The notes under the pieces are model-generated. The model was not told the origin of the DNA and searched no databases. It was given only the letters and a program-made list of their open reading frames with translations. The translations under genes were made by a program, and so were the position numbers. DNA of 64,000 bases from Gibbula magus (Eukaryota; Mollusca; Gastropoda; Trochida; Trochidae): the NCBI GenBank assembly GCA_936450465.1, contig OW388302.1, forward strand, positions 61,936,387 through 62,000,386, in the 5' to 3' direction. Positions 1 to 11,944 of the stretch are shown here, one piece after another (position 1 is the first letter of the stretch; each line of letters begins with the position of its first letter).

Positions 1-2659
1 TTTAAATCAAAGTAACCATGTAACCCAAATAAGAGCCCTCTATTGAAAATCCTTCCCGGCGATACATAATTAGCACATCTAGTTCATTGATACAGGCCAA
101 TATAATAAATCACACCCTAAAACATATTTGTTTACTTCTTTCTTAGATTGTAAACTATCTATTGTTATTTTAGAGCCCTAATGCATTGTCTAGGCAAATC
201 TAATTAGAGTTACCAACTGTAGTATTACAAGATACATTTATGATCTAAGATATACATATTGATAAAGTAATCTAAAGTGATACATTGTTTAAAATTATGT
301 GAAAATTGCATAAATATGAATAGCAAACAAATCAGTTGTATTCTCAACCCACCCAACCCTAGTGGCCCCCTCAGTGACCCTGTCCCCCCAGTAACACATC
401 CCATTCTACATACAATACACAAGAGGTCTGTATCTTGATGTTAAATTACCGAGCTACAGTGAATATGCAATGCTTGGAAGCCTTGGATCTACTGTCACTA
501 AATTGCTCTATTTTCCCTATTTATTTCTCCATACATAGCTATTTTATCAAATGAATATATCATATTCATCAAAGGAGTACACCACTGCTACGTCCTAATT
601 TCCAGGTGTAAGACAATTAAATTTACAAATCCAACAAAGATCATATTCCCTAAATTATGGTTATAAGTTGTTTAACGTTTTCAGGATTGGTTTAGGGTGT
701 GAAGCAGCTGAGGCTTATGAAGAAGTCGAAACTTATAAACGTTTTAGACAATATTATTGACAACGCCCTATGCAAAAAGTATATATGGTCCTAAAACATA
801 GTTAAAATCTTAAACATTAAAATTGGTACAATTCGGTGACACTTTATTTTCTCTCGAATAGAGGAGGAGTATGAGATTGATTAGGGTCTCTGCAGCGTAA
901 CTCGAACTTGTTACATGTTCTACCTGAAATCAAACCGCAGTTGTTATGAGCGCATATAGATATAATTGGTGAAGTGGAAAAACTCTTGACTAAATGGATT
1001 TATAAAAGAACATATTAATTCGTTTAAGGCAATATACAAGCCATATCCTTTTCAAAGTCGCTAGACCTGTTCTAAAGTAGTTAAGTGATATATACAGTGT
1101 TCAGATAGATGTCGAATATAGCTCTTATGTGATAACTTTTCAATTAATATCAGTAGTGTTTATTAATGTTTTCAGAAAGCAAAATTTCTGGATAACAACC
1201 GTTTTATTCTAAACATATGTGAACCATCTGTTGAAGAATTCACAATAAAGAAGATGTATTCTACAATATTTGTAAGCTTACCAATGTGAATGGCATTTTC
1301 AATAAATTTAATAATCTGCTCAGACCGAATCTTATTGTTGTTACATTATTGCAATCCTCTGTCATTCATCCCCAAATACCAAATATATGACAATTAAATG
1401 TTTTTAATGAAAAGCGAAAAAGCACAGTAAATGTATTCTAGTTACTATTGACCAGTATCAACCGAAGTCTGTCTTTGTACCTGCTATAGAAAAGTTGCCA
1501 AAATTACGTTTGACTAATTGGTGCGCACCAGTCGACATACAATGTCACATTTGTTCACATTTATATTGTCACTGTACGTAACCGGTTAGCATAAAATGAG
1601 TTTCAGCAAATGTCAGTACTTACTTCTCAATACAAATATCTAAATGACGTTTGACTATTAAATGACTATTGATAACGTTTGGCATATGTGACTCCAACAA
1701 TATATACTCAATGTTTCTTTAAGCGTTTATTTGTACATGTGTGCTTAATTGGCCTTAACCTTTAACACGGCAGACCCTTAACTTTCCAGTTATATTTATT
1801 TGAACAATTCATAATTCTTATATATGACATCTGACATAATGATGACAACATTGAAATAAAATATCATGTCCCCGCTCAGTTGTCTTCATACTAAATCACA
1901 TGTTGCTATGGAAACAATACAAAGGTGTTGACTTCTAAATCTAAGTTTTAGAATTTTAGACCTACCGTTTCTGCAATATAAACGTGTAACATTTCAGATT
2001 TAAATCAACATGACCCAAATACAATAATTTGCATCACGTCATCGAAATCTCAGCCAAAATTCTAATAAAAAAACCTAAACATTCTAACAAATATGCACTA
2101 TATGCACTTAAATAGCAAAAATTGTCACAAACTAGACATTGTAAATGCATTATTTTATTTATTTGATATGTACATACTAATTTAATATTGAAAGGGTGTC
2201 TTAACTTAATGTATTGAAGTCTTTATTATGAAATAATATGATAATATTGATTTATATTATTTTAACTAATGGAAATGTGGCTGCCATTTTGGATTTTAGG
2301 TAATTGAGGCAAAGCATATTCAGGTGTTGACTTTCAAATATAAACATGGGAAAATAACTACATATTAAATAAATACATATAAGATATTGTATAAACAAAC
2401 TTCGTATATCCCACATTGTGTATCAGCATGTCCAACATTCAAGAAAGTTCATAGATCAGACAAAGTAAAAAAAAGCAATTAAAAACTTCAACCAAAAATT
2501 TAAAAAAAACTTTAATTTTGACTTTTTAACTACAAAATATACAATAAAATAGACCAAATAAGGGATTTTGTATGCTTAAGTACATGTATTCTGTAGACAT
2601 TCATCTAAAATATTTTTAAGTTTTGACTAAATTCATGCATATAATTATTTATTTAGCTT
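1..2659. other. AT-rich stretch, no feature seen
   Basis: No splice-bounded coding segment, structural RNA or clear repeat was recognised on either strand. The short open frames here have no protein-like family signature. It is probably intergenic or intronic DNA. Confidence 0.6.
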
Positions 2660-2966
2660 AGAGGTGAGATGAGGTGAGCTGGGGTTTAACGCCGTTTCAA
2701 GAGTATTTCACTTATATCGCGGCTGCTAGTATTATGGCAGGGAGAAAGCCCGCAATGCAATGTGGCTATGCATTGCGGTGAAACCTGCGAGCATCGGCTG
2801 GAACTAGCGAACCATGGGTGGTACTACGCTGAAATTCAGTGTAGCACTGCACCCAAACCTCACTGTGTGTAGAACAGTTCTCTACTGCAGACAAAGTTGC
2901 CGTGCCCCTGGCGGGATTCGAACCCCGGACCTCTTGATCCGAAGCCGAACGCGCTATCCCGCCCCA
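2660..2966 (-). mobile_element. tRNA-derived SINE (copy 1)
   Basis: Read on the minus strand, a tRNA-like head (box B GGTTCGAATCCCGCC) is followed by a ~240-bp body and a tail ending in CTCACCTC-type repeats. The same body and tail recur at 35373-36617 and 52511-52794. The head has lost 12 bases between two GCGCT copies (the AACCACTGC segment), which shortens the D-arm/box A region, so internal promoter function is probably lost. No target duplication is obvious. Confidence 0.85.
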
Positions 2967-4296
2967 AATACCTTGCAAAAGTTTTTCTCTATATAGTTGG
3001 TCTTAAATATCTGGATTTGCGTTTACATCTCGATTTTGGTCCCCCAACAAATTTTCAGGATTTTTCCGATTTTTTTCTGAACAAATTTACCCCCAAGTTG
3101 ACTGTGTAACAACGGGCACGTTTAACTAATAGGAGACAACCGATTTACAATGCATCTAGATTATCGCCTAATTACCTATGTAGACGGTTGTCGTTCACAA
3201 ATCCAACACAGTGAAATAAATTTATAAAACACTTCTCACATTATAATTTGCTAACAGAACCAAACAATGGTTCATTTTTCATTCTAAGTTCCCGGGTAGT
3301 ATACCGCGAATACAGCATTCGCATACGTCACGTACGTTATCTTTTATCTACAACATGGCATATGTTAAATAATTTTCATATCACGACAATGTAATGAAAT
3401 TTGGTTTCAAAGAGAAGTACCACTTCGACTAGCGCGCGCTAAGGATATCTGACGTCATATAAACAGAATCTCCTTTTTTGCGTAATACGTAGGCTACTAC
3501 ACAAACAGTTAGTGCTTCCGAAGCGTGAACGCTCGTCTCTAGCGCAAGTCCCCATAACAACCCATGTGCTGCACGTGTCTCTCTTGCAAGTTACCCTTGT
3601 CACACATTACTGAATGTGACGATTGCTTTACAAACAATGTTTCTAAATGTCCTGAGAATATAGACATTATTGCCTGTTTAATGTACTTTTTTTTTAGATA
3701 AGACCAGCAAATTATCACAAATATGTACTCTCATTAATTATAAAATTCAAGAAAAATACCTAGTTGGGTAAAACAATTATTCCAGTATCCGTAGCAAATA
3801 CATAATTAAATGAAATGGTAAATAAATAACCGCCTAAAAAATTATATATTTCGATTTCTTTCATTGCTCAGTCATATTTCTTTTTATTCTTTCGTGTCTT
3901 TGTTTACTGTGTGTGAGCTAGACAATAATGCTTTGCGCTTGAAAATTATAGACTGCATCTTTATTTAGACTGGAAAACACCTTGACGAATTAATGCAATT
4001 TCTCGGCTTATTTTAAGTTTGAAAATTTTTGGAAAAATTAAGTGTATTTATTATATGACGAGCAGTGAAATACTGGGATTTATCAGTGAAATAAACTGTC
4101 TATCAAGCTGCAGTGAAAATAACTTATATTTTCACTGCGAACGGTGACTGATATAATTTGACGTCATAAAACAATGGTCTCGCGCGGCGATTTGGCTTAT
4201 GACGTCACAGTGTTACTGTGGTGACGGGCTGATCCTTGCGGCCGCTTGGCGTGAAAACGACCCTTTCCGGACGTAATTACATGGATAATATCATAT
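2967..4296. other. Non-coding stretch with a small palindrome
   Basis: No gene seen. At 4111-4137 there is a short palindrome, CAGTGAAAAT / ATTTTCACTG around a 7-bp loop. A related hairpin (AGTGAAAATA / TATTTTCACT) lies at 5668-5692, suggesting a small dispersed family. Confidence 0.5.
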
Positions 4297-4472
4297 AATA
4301 AATAGAATATCCGTCAATTCTTGACAAATACCATGTTTATATCATCTCGTGAGGTAGAAAAGTTATATATTTTCACTCGTGGCTGCGCCACTCGACAAAA
4401 TATAACCTTTCTACCTCACTCGATGAGATAAACATGGTATTAGTCAAGAAAAGACAGATATCCTCTATTTAT
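4297..4472. mobile_element. Foldback (hairpin) MITE
   Basis: Two inverted arms of about 84 bp with a few mismatches meet around a GGCTGCGCC centre at about 4380-4390. The outer ends are ATAAATAG and CTATTTAT. The structure is a small foldback element; no coding capacity. Superfamily not assigned because no clear target duplication was found. Confidence 0.65.
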
Positions 4473-5910
4473 TTCACGGAGATAGATATTTGGAAAATTC
4501 TCGATATGTTCATCAAAATCCTTGATGGCTCTTTAAGGGACTCCACTACTAGTGATGCTGCCGTTGACTAACTGAAGATGATCCAGACCAGATGTCGACA
4601 GTTCGCTATTTCGCTAGATACAAAATCTGACCTCCGGCAAATAGCAATGCAGCAATTATATTATATACGGATTATTGAGTCGTGTAATGGGACCCCTAAT
4701 GTAACAATATAGTTTATAAAACTTTAACAATAAATGGCAAATTTGAGAAAGGATACTCTCAGAAAAACGTGCTATGGCGCCTTAAATAGCAAAAGAATAG
4801 AGTTGCCAATTAATCATGTGTAGTAAGTTCTTGCAAGTTTTTGCTGAGAAATGTTCACTCCCGGTGAATTCGTGTCGAAATTTGAAGTATAGTGTACATA
4901 TTTCATTTTCGAATTAGTCCTATGCGAATATTGATATTGATATATGATAAGGGTAGCTCTATTTGGTTTTCAGTGCATTCGGGGCATTTGCAGTAACATC
5001 TTCAATTAGCTGCCCAACTTAGGATCTCTCTGTAACTCTGTAACTGCAAATCGACATTATGCTATCTAAGCATATAATTTTTAAGTGTTGAAAAACTCTT
5101 TTTTGTACTTTGTAAAAACACGCCTTCGAAGTTGGATATTAAATCAAGTTTAAGAAAGAAAGTTCTTGATACTGATACCGTTGACAACATTGTGTTACAT
5201 TGTATCATGAATTCAAAACGCCTTGGCTTTACATTAAATTCTGTTTTCCAACTACCTTTCGGAGGAGGTTGCTGACTGTGCATTGAATTATATTTTTTAA
5301 AAGTAAAGAATTTTTCGAAAATCGTATCATCATGATTCATCCTTTTAACTCGAACAATTATTTTTGAAATTTTATTTTAAATGAAATATTTTTTGCTTTA
5401 AGAATACATATTTTTCAACTGATTAAACCAAAGAGGGAGGCGGGGGGATGTCGGAGTTAAAGTAATGTTTCACAGTCAACAACATGTGTCCATGTTGAGC
5501 TATTTCCCGCAATTATTCGCATCCGATTGGTTCTTTTATCCATCATCCAAAACTCGGAGATACTGTTTGACAGTAGATTGTGCACAATGCCGTGTCACCG
5601 TCAACTACATGACATCACGATGCTTTTGCATAATCGAGCAATGACATCACCATTATATGATGACGATAGTGAAAATAAAGGTTATTTTCACTCTCGTGTC
5701 TACTGATATCAAATATATCAACATTGTTTGATAAACGTACACATATCCTCTACAAGTCGCGTATATCAGTAACAATTATGGACTCGTGTTGATATATTTC
5801 ACATCAGAAGACACTTGGTGAGATTATCTATATATTGCTCATACTATAAGTATGTAATTAAAAGAAACAGTGATAAACATTACGATTTAGAGACAGTTTA
5901 TAATCTAGTA
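4473..5910. other. Non-coding stretch
   Basis: No gene recognised. It holds the small hairpin at 5668-5692 noted with its relative at 4111-4137. Confidence 0.5.
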
Positions 5911-6079
5911 CAACTTCCCAATGCAAGGCATAACTCTTGCCAGTCTCCATCCAGGCCCGCTATGCATTTCCAGTGCAGCGATTCACTGCCTCGACACAAG
6001 AAAGCGAGGGAAATACCGCAAGGGTTAAATCAGCCAGTAATGCAGACTGGCAAGAGTTATGCATTGCGTTTGGAAGTTG
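5911..6079. mobile_element. Small MITE with 9-bp target duplication
   Basis: Terminal inverted repeats of about 36 bp (outer end CAACTTCC, inner part GCATAACTCTTGCCAGTCT) flank a 95-bp core. The 9-bp sequence AATCTAGTA lies directly on both sides (5902-5910 and 6080-6088). A 9-bp duplication is typical of Mutator-like (MULE) transposition; the superfamily is an inference. It sits at the left end of a degenerate hAT-like element. Confidence 0.8.
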
Positions 6080-6086
6080 AATCTAG

Positions 6087-6683
6087 TAAGGCTGTGCAAT
6101 ATTATAGCAATTCCAATGTATTGCAATACAGATTGTGCAATGCAATTATTGCAATACGATTTTTCATGTCACAATAACATATCGCACACATAAATTTTAA
6201 GTGCAATTTATTCATATATCTTGTTTTTATCTTGCTACAAAATTTTTGCCATCCAAATTTACTATCATTTTTACAAATGGTCTATTTTTCGAAAGCTTTG
6301 AAAGGCTTTCTACTAGAAATGTGTAATGTTTAAACTGCAAACAAAAGTACACAAGTTGAATGTAGAGTTCACTCAATATACAGCCTGATTAAAATCGACC
6401 TTGTTCCGAGGAATAAAATTTGCAAAATTATGCATCAATCGGGATAAGATGTTCTGTAGATTCCTCTCCACACGTCTACGGGCTGTTATCAGACGGTTTG
6501 GCGTGGAACCTACGACTGATATGAGTTCGTATCCCGGTAGATGCACTATTTTGCTATCTTTATTCCACGTAAAAACGTCGATTTTCATCAGACTGACTCA
6601 ATATATTGCAATACGTATTGCAAAACAGGTTGTATGTATTGTAATATATCGCAATATGAAATTTGGTGCAATACTCAGTCCTA
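6087..6683. mobile_element. Degenerate hAT-like element
   Basis: The left end TAAGGCTGTGCAATATT and the right end GCAATACTCAGTCCTA form an imperfect inverted repeat of the TAGGGCTG type found at two cleaner elements in this window (7805-8183, 30761-31160). The flanks CTAGTAAG and CTGGTAAG agree at 7 of 8 positions but the left one overlaps the element end. The interior is rich in TATTGCAATA motifs. Old and decayed; moderate confidence. Confidence 0.5.
6388..6600. repeat. Dispersed repeat shared with 37786-37940
   Basis: Shares segments such as CGACCTTGTTCCGAGGAATA, TCTGTAGATTCCTC and a GTCGATTTT region with 37786-37940 in the same order. Origin unknown; no coding capacity seen. Confidence 0.6.
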
Positions 6684-7804
6684 CTGGTAAGTGACATCGA
6701 TCATCTGATTTGTGGTCATGCGAACGTAAAATTCAACCTCTCATGTAGTAACTAGTTCGCCGAAGCTACTAGGGTCGATATTTTATAAGTAACATGTGTC
6801 TGTTCTGTTCAAGTTATATATATAAATTTTAAAAATAATTTTAAGTAACTGATATTCTTTCAATTGTTATAAATTAAGAATTATAATTTATTTTTTTCAA
6901 AGTGTTTATATTTAATTAAATTAATAATTTCATTTATGTCAATACTGCATCATTAATTACCCAAATATTAATTAATGTGTTTCAATTGATTAAAACCGTG
7001 TTTTTATGGGATTATGTATATGATAAAATTATATAAAGTCGGGTAGGATATGAGTATAAACATGTTCTTCTCAGGACCAATGTTTGTAATGTTTTAAGGT
7101 TGCAAGAGTAATCTCCCTTTAAGTGATAGAACCCAGCAGAACATGCAAAGTTCAATAACCTGATTTACTAAAAAAAAATTACCAAGATTAAATTACTGTA
7201 GGATGCGGCTTAACTAAACATAAAGTGGCAAAACTATCTTGTCTTTAATGGACTCTTTTGTTTACATTAGATATACAGATGAAAAAGAGGAATACAAGTG
7301 TATATACACTTTAGATTGTGATAAAATGTAACACTAACATTATAACATTGTTATATGTTTTATCACACTATCTTCAAAAGTAATAGTTGTTGTACTTTTG
7401 TAACACTGTAACAACAGCTTGTACACTGGGCAACTTCAACACAACTGTATCACTCAGTCGGTGCTAAATCGGTGCAATTAGTGCCTGACTCTGAGGGTGT
7501 TTGAATCCCACAAGGGACTGGTCTCGAAAAAAGTATTTGAATTTCTACTATTGCGGATTGTGTGATCCCAGTGTATAGTGAGTGAATTATTGTTTAACGC
7601 AGCTTCGGCAGTATTGCAGCCATTAGCGGCGAACCCCCAGTGTATAACAATGTTTGCTTTGAACAAAGCTTTAGGTGGTGCTGAACAGGTCCAACAAGCA
7701 CAACACATGTATCAACATGTATCAACATGTATCAGCATGTATCAGATATTGTGTCACAATTTGGACAATAAATATACACAATGTTAACAAGGACATCTGT
7801 CTAC
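6684..7804. other. Non-coding stretch with a hairpin and 12-mer repeat
   Basis: No gene seen. There is an imperfect hairpin at about 7318-7367 (GTGATAAAA / TTTTATCAC) and a four-copy run of ATGTATCAACAT-type 12-mers at about 7705-7745. Confidence 0.5.
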
Positions 7805-8183
7805 TAGGGCTGGGACGGGTAACCCGGATACCCAGGATGGGTGGGTACTGAGTAGGACCCGGGTACCCATCACATTACCCGGACCTGTTTTTATCATGTG
7901 ACTAATCATAAAACAGTTTAATTTGCTATTCTTTCATTTCAAGATTACAATGTATTTGAAGATTCTAACATAATATTAAAATGATCAATTATCATTCGTA
8001 ATAAATTTGATTGAAATAGCTATACTTTAGGTTTTTAGCCCCATGTTTCAGCCAACCAGTTGAATAAAGTAGTACAAAATCTTACAATTAGATGTTGGAG
8101 ATCGACAAAACGGGTATCCGGGTAGGGTAGGGTAACAGATGGTCGGGTACCCGGGTAGGAAATATCTACCCGTCCCAGCCCTA
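7805..8183. mobile_element. hAT MITE
   Basis: Ends TAGGGCTGGGACGGGTA and TACCCGTCCCAGCCCTA are perfect 17-bp inverted repeats. The 8-bp target duplication CTGTCTAC lies at 7797-7804 and 8184-8191. The TAGGGCTG end plus 8-bp duplication fits hAT. Subterminal GGGTA/TACCC motifs are clustered at both ends. The 379-bp body has no transposase. Confidence 0.93.
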
Positions 8184-8319
8184 CTGTCTACATATCTCCC
8201 ACATGAATTATCACTGTTCTTTCCAGTTTAGGGAAAAGTGCCTTTCAGCTTGTGGAAAGAAGGCACATTACTAATGTGTTTTTTTTTATTTATAATGAGA
8301 AAAAAACAAACAACAATGC

Positions 8320-8760
8320 TTCAAATTTTGATCCCTTAAGTGCAAGGAATCTCCGCATAAAATTTCAGCTTTGGAGATGTAGTGGTTCTGGAGAAGAAGA
8401 CGAAAATGTGAAAAGTTTACAGATGACGGACGATGTCCGACAAACTGTCGCCTGACAAAGCCGATCCCATTAAACAATCTGACCTTTCAGGCCTGATGCG
8501 CCAGAAATTTATTCCCTAGGTTAAAAATTTCAGCTCTGGTGGTGTAGCAGTTCTTGAGAAGAAGTCGAAAATGTGAAAAGTTTACGGACAACGTACAATG
8601 CCTGACAGACGGTCGTCCGGAAGAAGCCCATGCCACAAGCCCACCTGACATTTCAGCCCTGATGAGCTAAAAATCAAACAAACCAATGACGGACAGACGG
8701 GCTGCGCCACGACATAAACCCCTTTAGGTTTCACCAAGGGGTTAAAAAACAAAACAAACT
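8320..8760 (+). repeat. Two-unit dispersed repeat
   Basis: Two units about 165 bp apart share AAAATTTCAGCT, GAGAAGAAG and GAAAATGTGAAAAGTTTAC. The segment then runs into a GACGGACAGACGG stretch and a short hairpin CCCCTTTAGG...CCAAGGGGTT. The unit resembles, in opposite orientation, the ~144-bp satellite at 43735-44600. No protein product is apparent. Confidence 0.7.
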
Positions 8761-9099
8761 AAGGACGTTTCATTTTGTAAAGCTTTTAATGCGGAAGCTC
8801 ATGGTCTGCTCCACTAACATTGCAAAAATGCTGTAGACAAATACATAAATTGCTAAAATATCTAAAGTATAATGTATAACAAAATGTGTATAACTAGGCC
8901 ACCTGCCCACCTGTAAGCCTGGGCATCACAAACTAAATATATAACTAACAAAGCCACCGATCTCCTAGCTGATATGCTTTGTACAAAAACAAATAGATAA
9001 CAATACATAATACCGTGGACCCTAATACAGCCAATGAGGCTTACAAAACATATGTATAACTAAGTACTGAATGTGGAACACATATGTGCAGTCTGCTGG
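8761..9099. other. Non-coding stretch
   Basis: No gene or clear repeat seen. Confidence 0.5.
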
Positions 9100-9600
9100 C
9101 AGACCAGTCACCTCGAGTCACCATGGCAACCTCAGTCACCAGGGTTACAATGACGCCATGGCAACTTCAATATACCCAATGTTACCATTGACACTTCACT
9201 TCAGTAACCAGGAAAACCTCAGTAACCAGCGTTACAGGGTTCCATGGCAACCTCAATAACAAAGGTGACCACGGTAAATTCAGTTATCATGGCCACCTAG
9301 GTCACCAAGGGAACCTCAGGGAAATGTCAATAACCAAGGTCATTGCAGTCACATCAGTCACCATTGCAGTCACATCAGTCACCATTGTAACACTAGTTAC
9401 AAAGGCAACTTCAGTAACCGTGGTAAGCTTAATTGCCAGGGTAACCTCAGTCACTTCAGTCCTCAAACTCGGTCACCAGGGTAACCTGTGACAAAGGTTA
9501 CCAATTTCAAATCAGTTACCATGGCAATGTCAGTCATCACATAATCAACATCACCATGGCAACCTCAGACGCCAAGTTAACCCCAGTTACCAAGCCAAGT
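9100..9600. repeat. Degenerate minisatellite (CAGTCACCATGGCAACCT-like)
   Basis: Many diverged copies of a 15-30 bp motif built from AGTCACCATGGCAACCTC and AGTAACCAGGGTAAC run through about 500 bp. The embedded CCATGG and GTTACC words recur but spacing is irregular. Confidence 0.75.
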
Positions 9601-9749
9601 GTTGTTTGTCAGGCACTTCATGAGAGAGAAAGAGTACACAGCGGGAAAATGGTAAAGAGATTCCAAGCATCGTTCTTTGGCACGAAATTTAAAGCATGTA
9701 ATTGTAAGATTTTGTTCATGGACTTGGTGTGCTCATTACAAACAAGTGA

Positions 9750-9875
9750 CAGAGAGGCTCACAGAGACTCATAGAGGCTTGGTGAGGCCCTCGGAGGCTG
9801 GTGGAGGCTAAGGTTGGCTCCTGAGGCCCTCGGAGGCTTGGTGAGGCTGTGGTTAGCTCCGGAGGCCAGGCAAGT
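9750..9875. repeat. Short GAGGCT-type tandem repeat
   Basis: Runs of GAGGCTTGGTGAGGC and GAGGCCCTCGGAGGC recur about eight times in 120 bp. Confidence 0.65.
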
Positions 9876-10051
9876 TGAGGTTCTCGGTCTGCTTCACAGG
9901 GCGACGTGTGGTGTGGGGCAGCAGGTCATGGGTCGGAGAAACAGCTTCATCTAAACACTCAACTCAAAAATGTTTCAGGGCTGGGGGGACAAAATAGATG
10001 CAAGGACTCGTACAAAAGTCAGTTCTGTGATTTGGCCGTTGTTCCGACCCA

Positions 10052-10071
10052 CTGCTGCTGCTGCTGCTGCC
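10052..10071. repeat. CTG trinucleotide tract
   Basis: About six uninterrupted CTG units (CTGCTGCTGCTGCTGCTG), flanked by non-repetitive DNA. Confidence 0.85.
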
Positions 10072-10659
10072 CCAGGAATACTTACAAGACAATACTATCA
10101 TCACAAATTTGCACAGTCATGATGCGGAAACAGATTTTTTTTTTGACAATAGCTCAAACACATATATCACTTAAATTTACAAAGGACATAAAATTTTGAT
10201 TCCAATCTATAAAGATAACAATTTGTAGCACTGGAAGGCATAACTAGGGTTGTACCCTTAACATGTGGGGGCAAAATGCCCAGACAACAGTCACGTGCAA
10301 TTGTTGCACTCAAAAGCCTGTCAAAATATAGTTGCATCTGTAACAAGAAATGCTTTACTCAAAAGCGGTAGGGTTAAACCCCTAAACATAACTGCCACTG
10401 AAAACACAAGCTACAGAGACACGCTGAGAGAGAGACGTTGCCCAATCAAATCTTCAAGGAACACCACGAGATCGTCGTGAGAACTCTGACGTGGGTCTAT
10501 ACAGTGTGGACTGATATAAATGTAAGGGATCCTTGAAATCTGAAAGTCACAGCTTCCAATTCAAATGAATAAAGTATTCGGATCTGAAAAGATCCAAACT
10601 CCCAGCTCCATGACAACTTCTAAAGAAGTCTAAAATCCAAGAAATAAAAATATGAAGAG

Positions 10660-11080
10660 ATTCTGGGAGTCAAGGGGTTCAAGATTCTCTGGGAGTTTTG
10701 GAGTTTAGGAGATTAGGGTTTCTGAGGGCGTTCAGGAGTTACTTGGGAGTCTAGGAGTTCAGGATTCTCTGGGAGTTTGGGACATTAGGATCTCTCGGAA
10801 CTAGGAGTTCAGGAGTTGCTGGGGGTCGAGGAGCTTAGGATCACATGGAGCTGGGAGTTCAGGAGTTTCTGGTAATCTAGGATCTTAGGATCTCTGGGAA
10901 CTGGGAGTTCAGGAGTTTCTGTAATCTAGGATCTTAGATTCTCATGGAGCTGGGAGTTCAGGAGTTTCTGGTAATCTAGGATCTTAGGATCTCATGGAGC
11001 TGGGAGTTCAGGAGTTTCTGGTAAACTAGGATCTTAGGATCTCTGGGAACTGGGAGTTCCGGGGTCTAGGAGTCACTGGG
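10660..11080. repeat. Minisatellite, ~48-50 bp unit
   Basis: Repeated units of the form CTGGGAGTTCAGGAGTTTCT followed by GGTAATCTAGGATCTTAGGA. The right half has the most regular copies; the left half is diverged. No coding potential. Confidence 0.85.
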
Positions 11081-11458
11081 GGTCTCTCATCAGCTGATGT
11101 CTCGTAACAAAACAAATATGACTACACATAGGAAGCCTGCAGACTAGGTCTGCCTGCAAATGAGTAAATACATTCAACTAACATGTGTACATAAGTTTAA
11201 ATGATCAACTAAAGGCACAACTTTAATCAGATTCACAAATATAATCAAACTACAAAGCTGTATTATTGGTACCCGCCCCTACTATGGAATATATTGTAAG
11301 ATAATAAATGGCATGATAATGTAGCACCAACGTATTGTAATACACAGATGAACAAGTTGTAAAATGCATAAAACAAACTTTGCAAGCAGTAATGCAATCG
11401 ATCGTCTTCAGGATTGTGGTGTTCAAGGAGAGAAAGTCATGCAAATATGAGAGTTGTC

Positions 11459-11524
11459 TTAATTTGCCATTTGACAGCCAGCTACGGACACCTAGAAGCC
11501 CCGATGAAGCTGTGGGCAGCTTAA
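11459..11524. repeat. 66-bp direct repeat, left copy
   Basis: Starts and ends with TTAA. It is repeated at 11879-11944 with a single mismatch (C versus T), flanking the MITE at 11525-11878. Far longer than a piggyBac target duplication, so it needs a separate explanation. Confidence 0.95.
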
Positions 11525-11878
11525 AGGGGCAGTAGCACGTTTTTTCGCTCAAATAAGTTGATGAAATGTATTTGAAAAATAATTTCACCAATGGCAAAAC
11601 ATCCTTCTCTCTTCGGAAAATAACGTTTTAAATGAGTGTACATGTTTCGGTGAAGCCATGGGAAATGTTTTTGTAATACAAAATAATAAATTGTGTTCAC
11701 AATAAAATGGCCGCCATGCAATTTTGGCATTATACGCAACATAGTTTTTACCACTACAGATAATTGGTTTGTGTAATAAGATGTTTAACCCTCTAAAGTT
11801 AATTTAAATTACATAAACTATCATTATCAATGGTAAATTTTAAAAAATATATTTTGCAAAAAACGTGCTACTGCCCCT
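11525..11878. mobile_element. piggyBac-like MITE (copy 1)
   Basis: Inverted ends AGGGGCAGTAGCACGTTTTT and AAAAACGTGCTACTGCCCCT are bounded on each side by TTAA. TTAA duplication is diagnostic of piggyBac-type integration. The 354-bp body is non-coding and matches a second copy at 22652-23006 over its length. It sits precisely between two 66-bp direct repeats. Confidence 0.92.
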
Positions 11879-11944
11879 TTAATTTGCCATTTGACAGCCA
11901 GCTACGGACACCTAGAAGCCCTGATGAAGCTGTGGGCAGCTTAA
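11879..11944. repeat. 66-bp direct repeat, right copy
   Basis: Second copy of the TTAA-bounded 66-bp sequence at 11459-11524, offset by exactly 420 bp. Confidence 0.95.

Noticed and set aside
2880..2966. tRNA gene at 2880-2966, also near 36540-36617 and 52740-52792
   Set aside because: The tRNA-like parts are fused to a common body and tail and flanked by target duplications, so they are SINE heads; two of the three have deletions in the tRNA fold.
5815..6177. 120-codon plus-strand ORF
   Set aside because: It spans the MITE at 5911-6079 and the start of a hAT-like relic; no protein-like conservation recognised.
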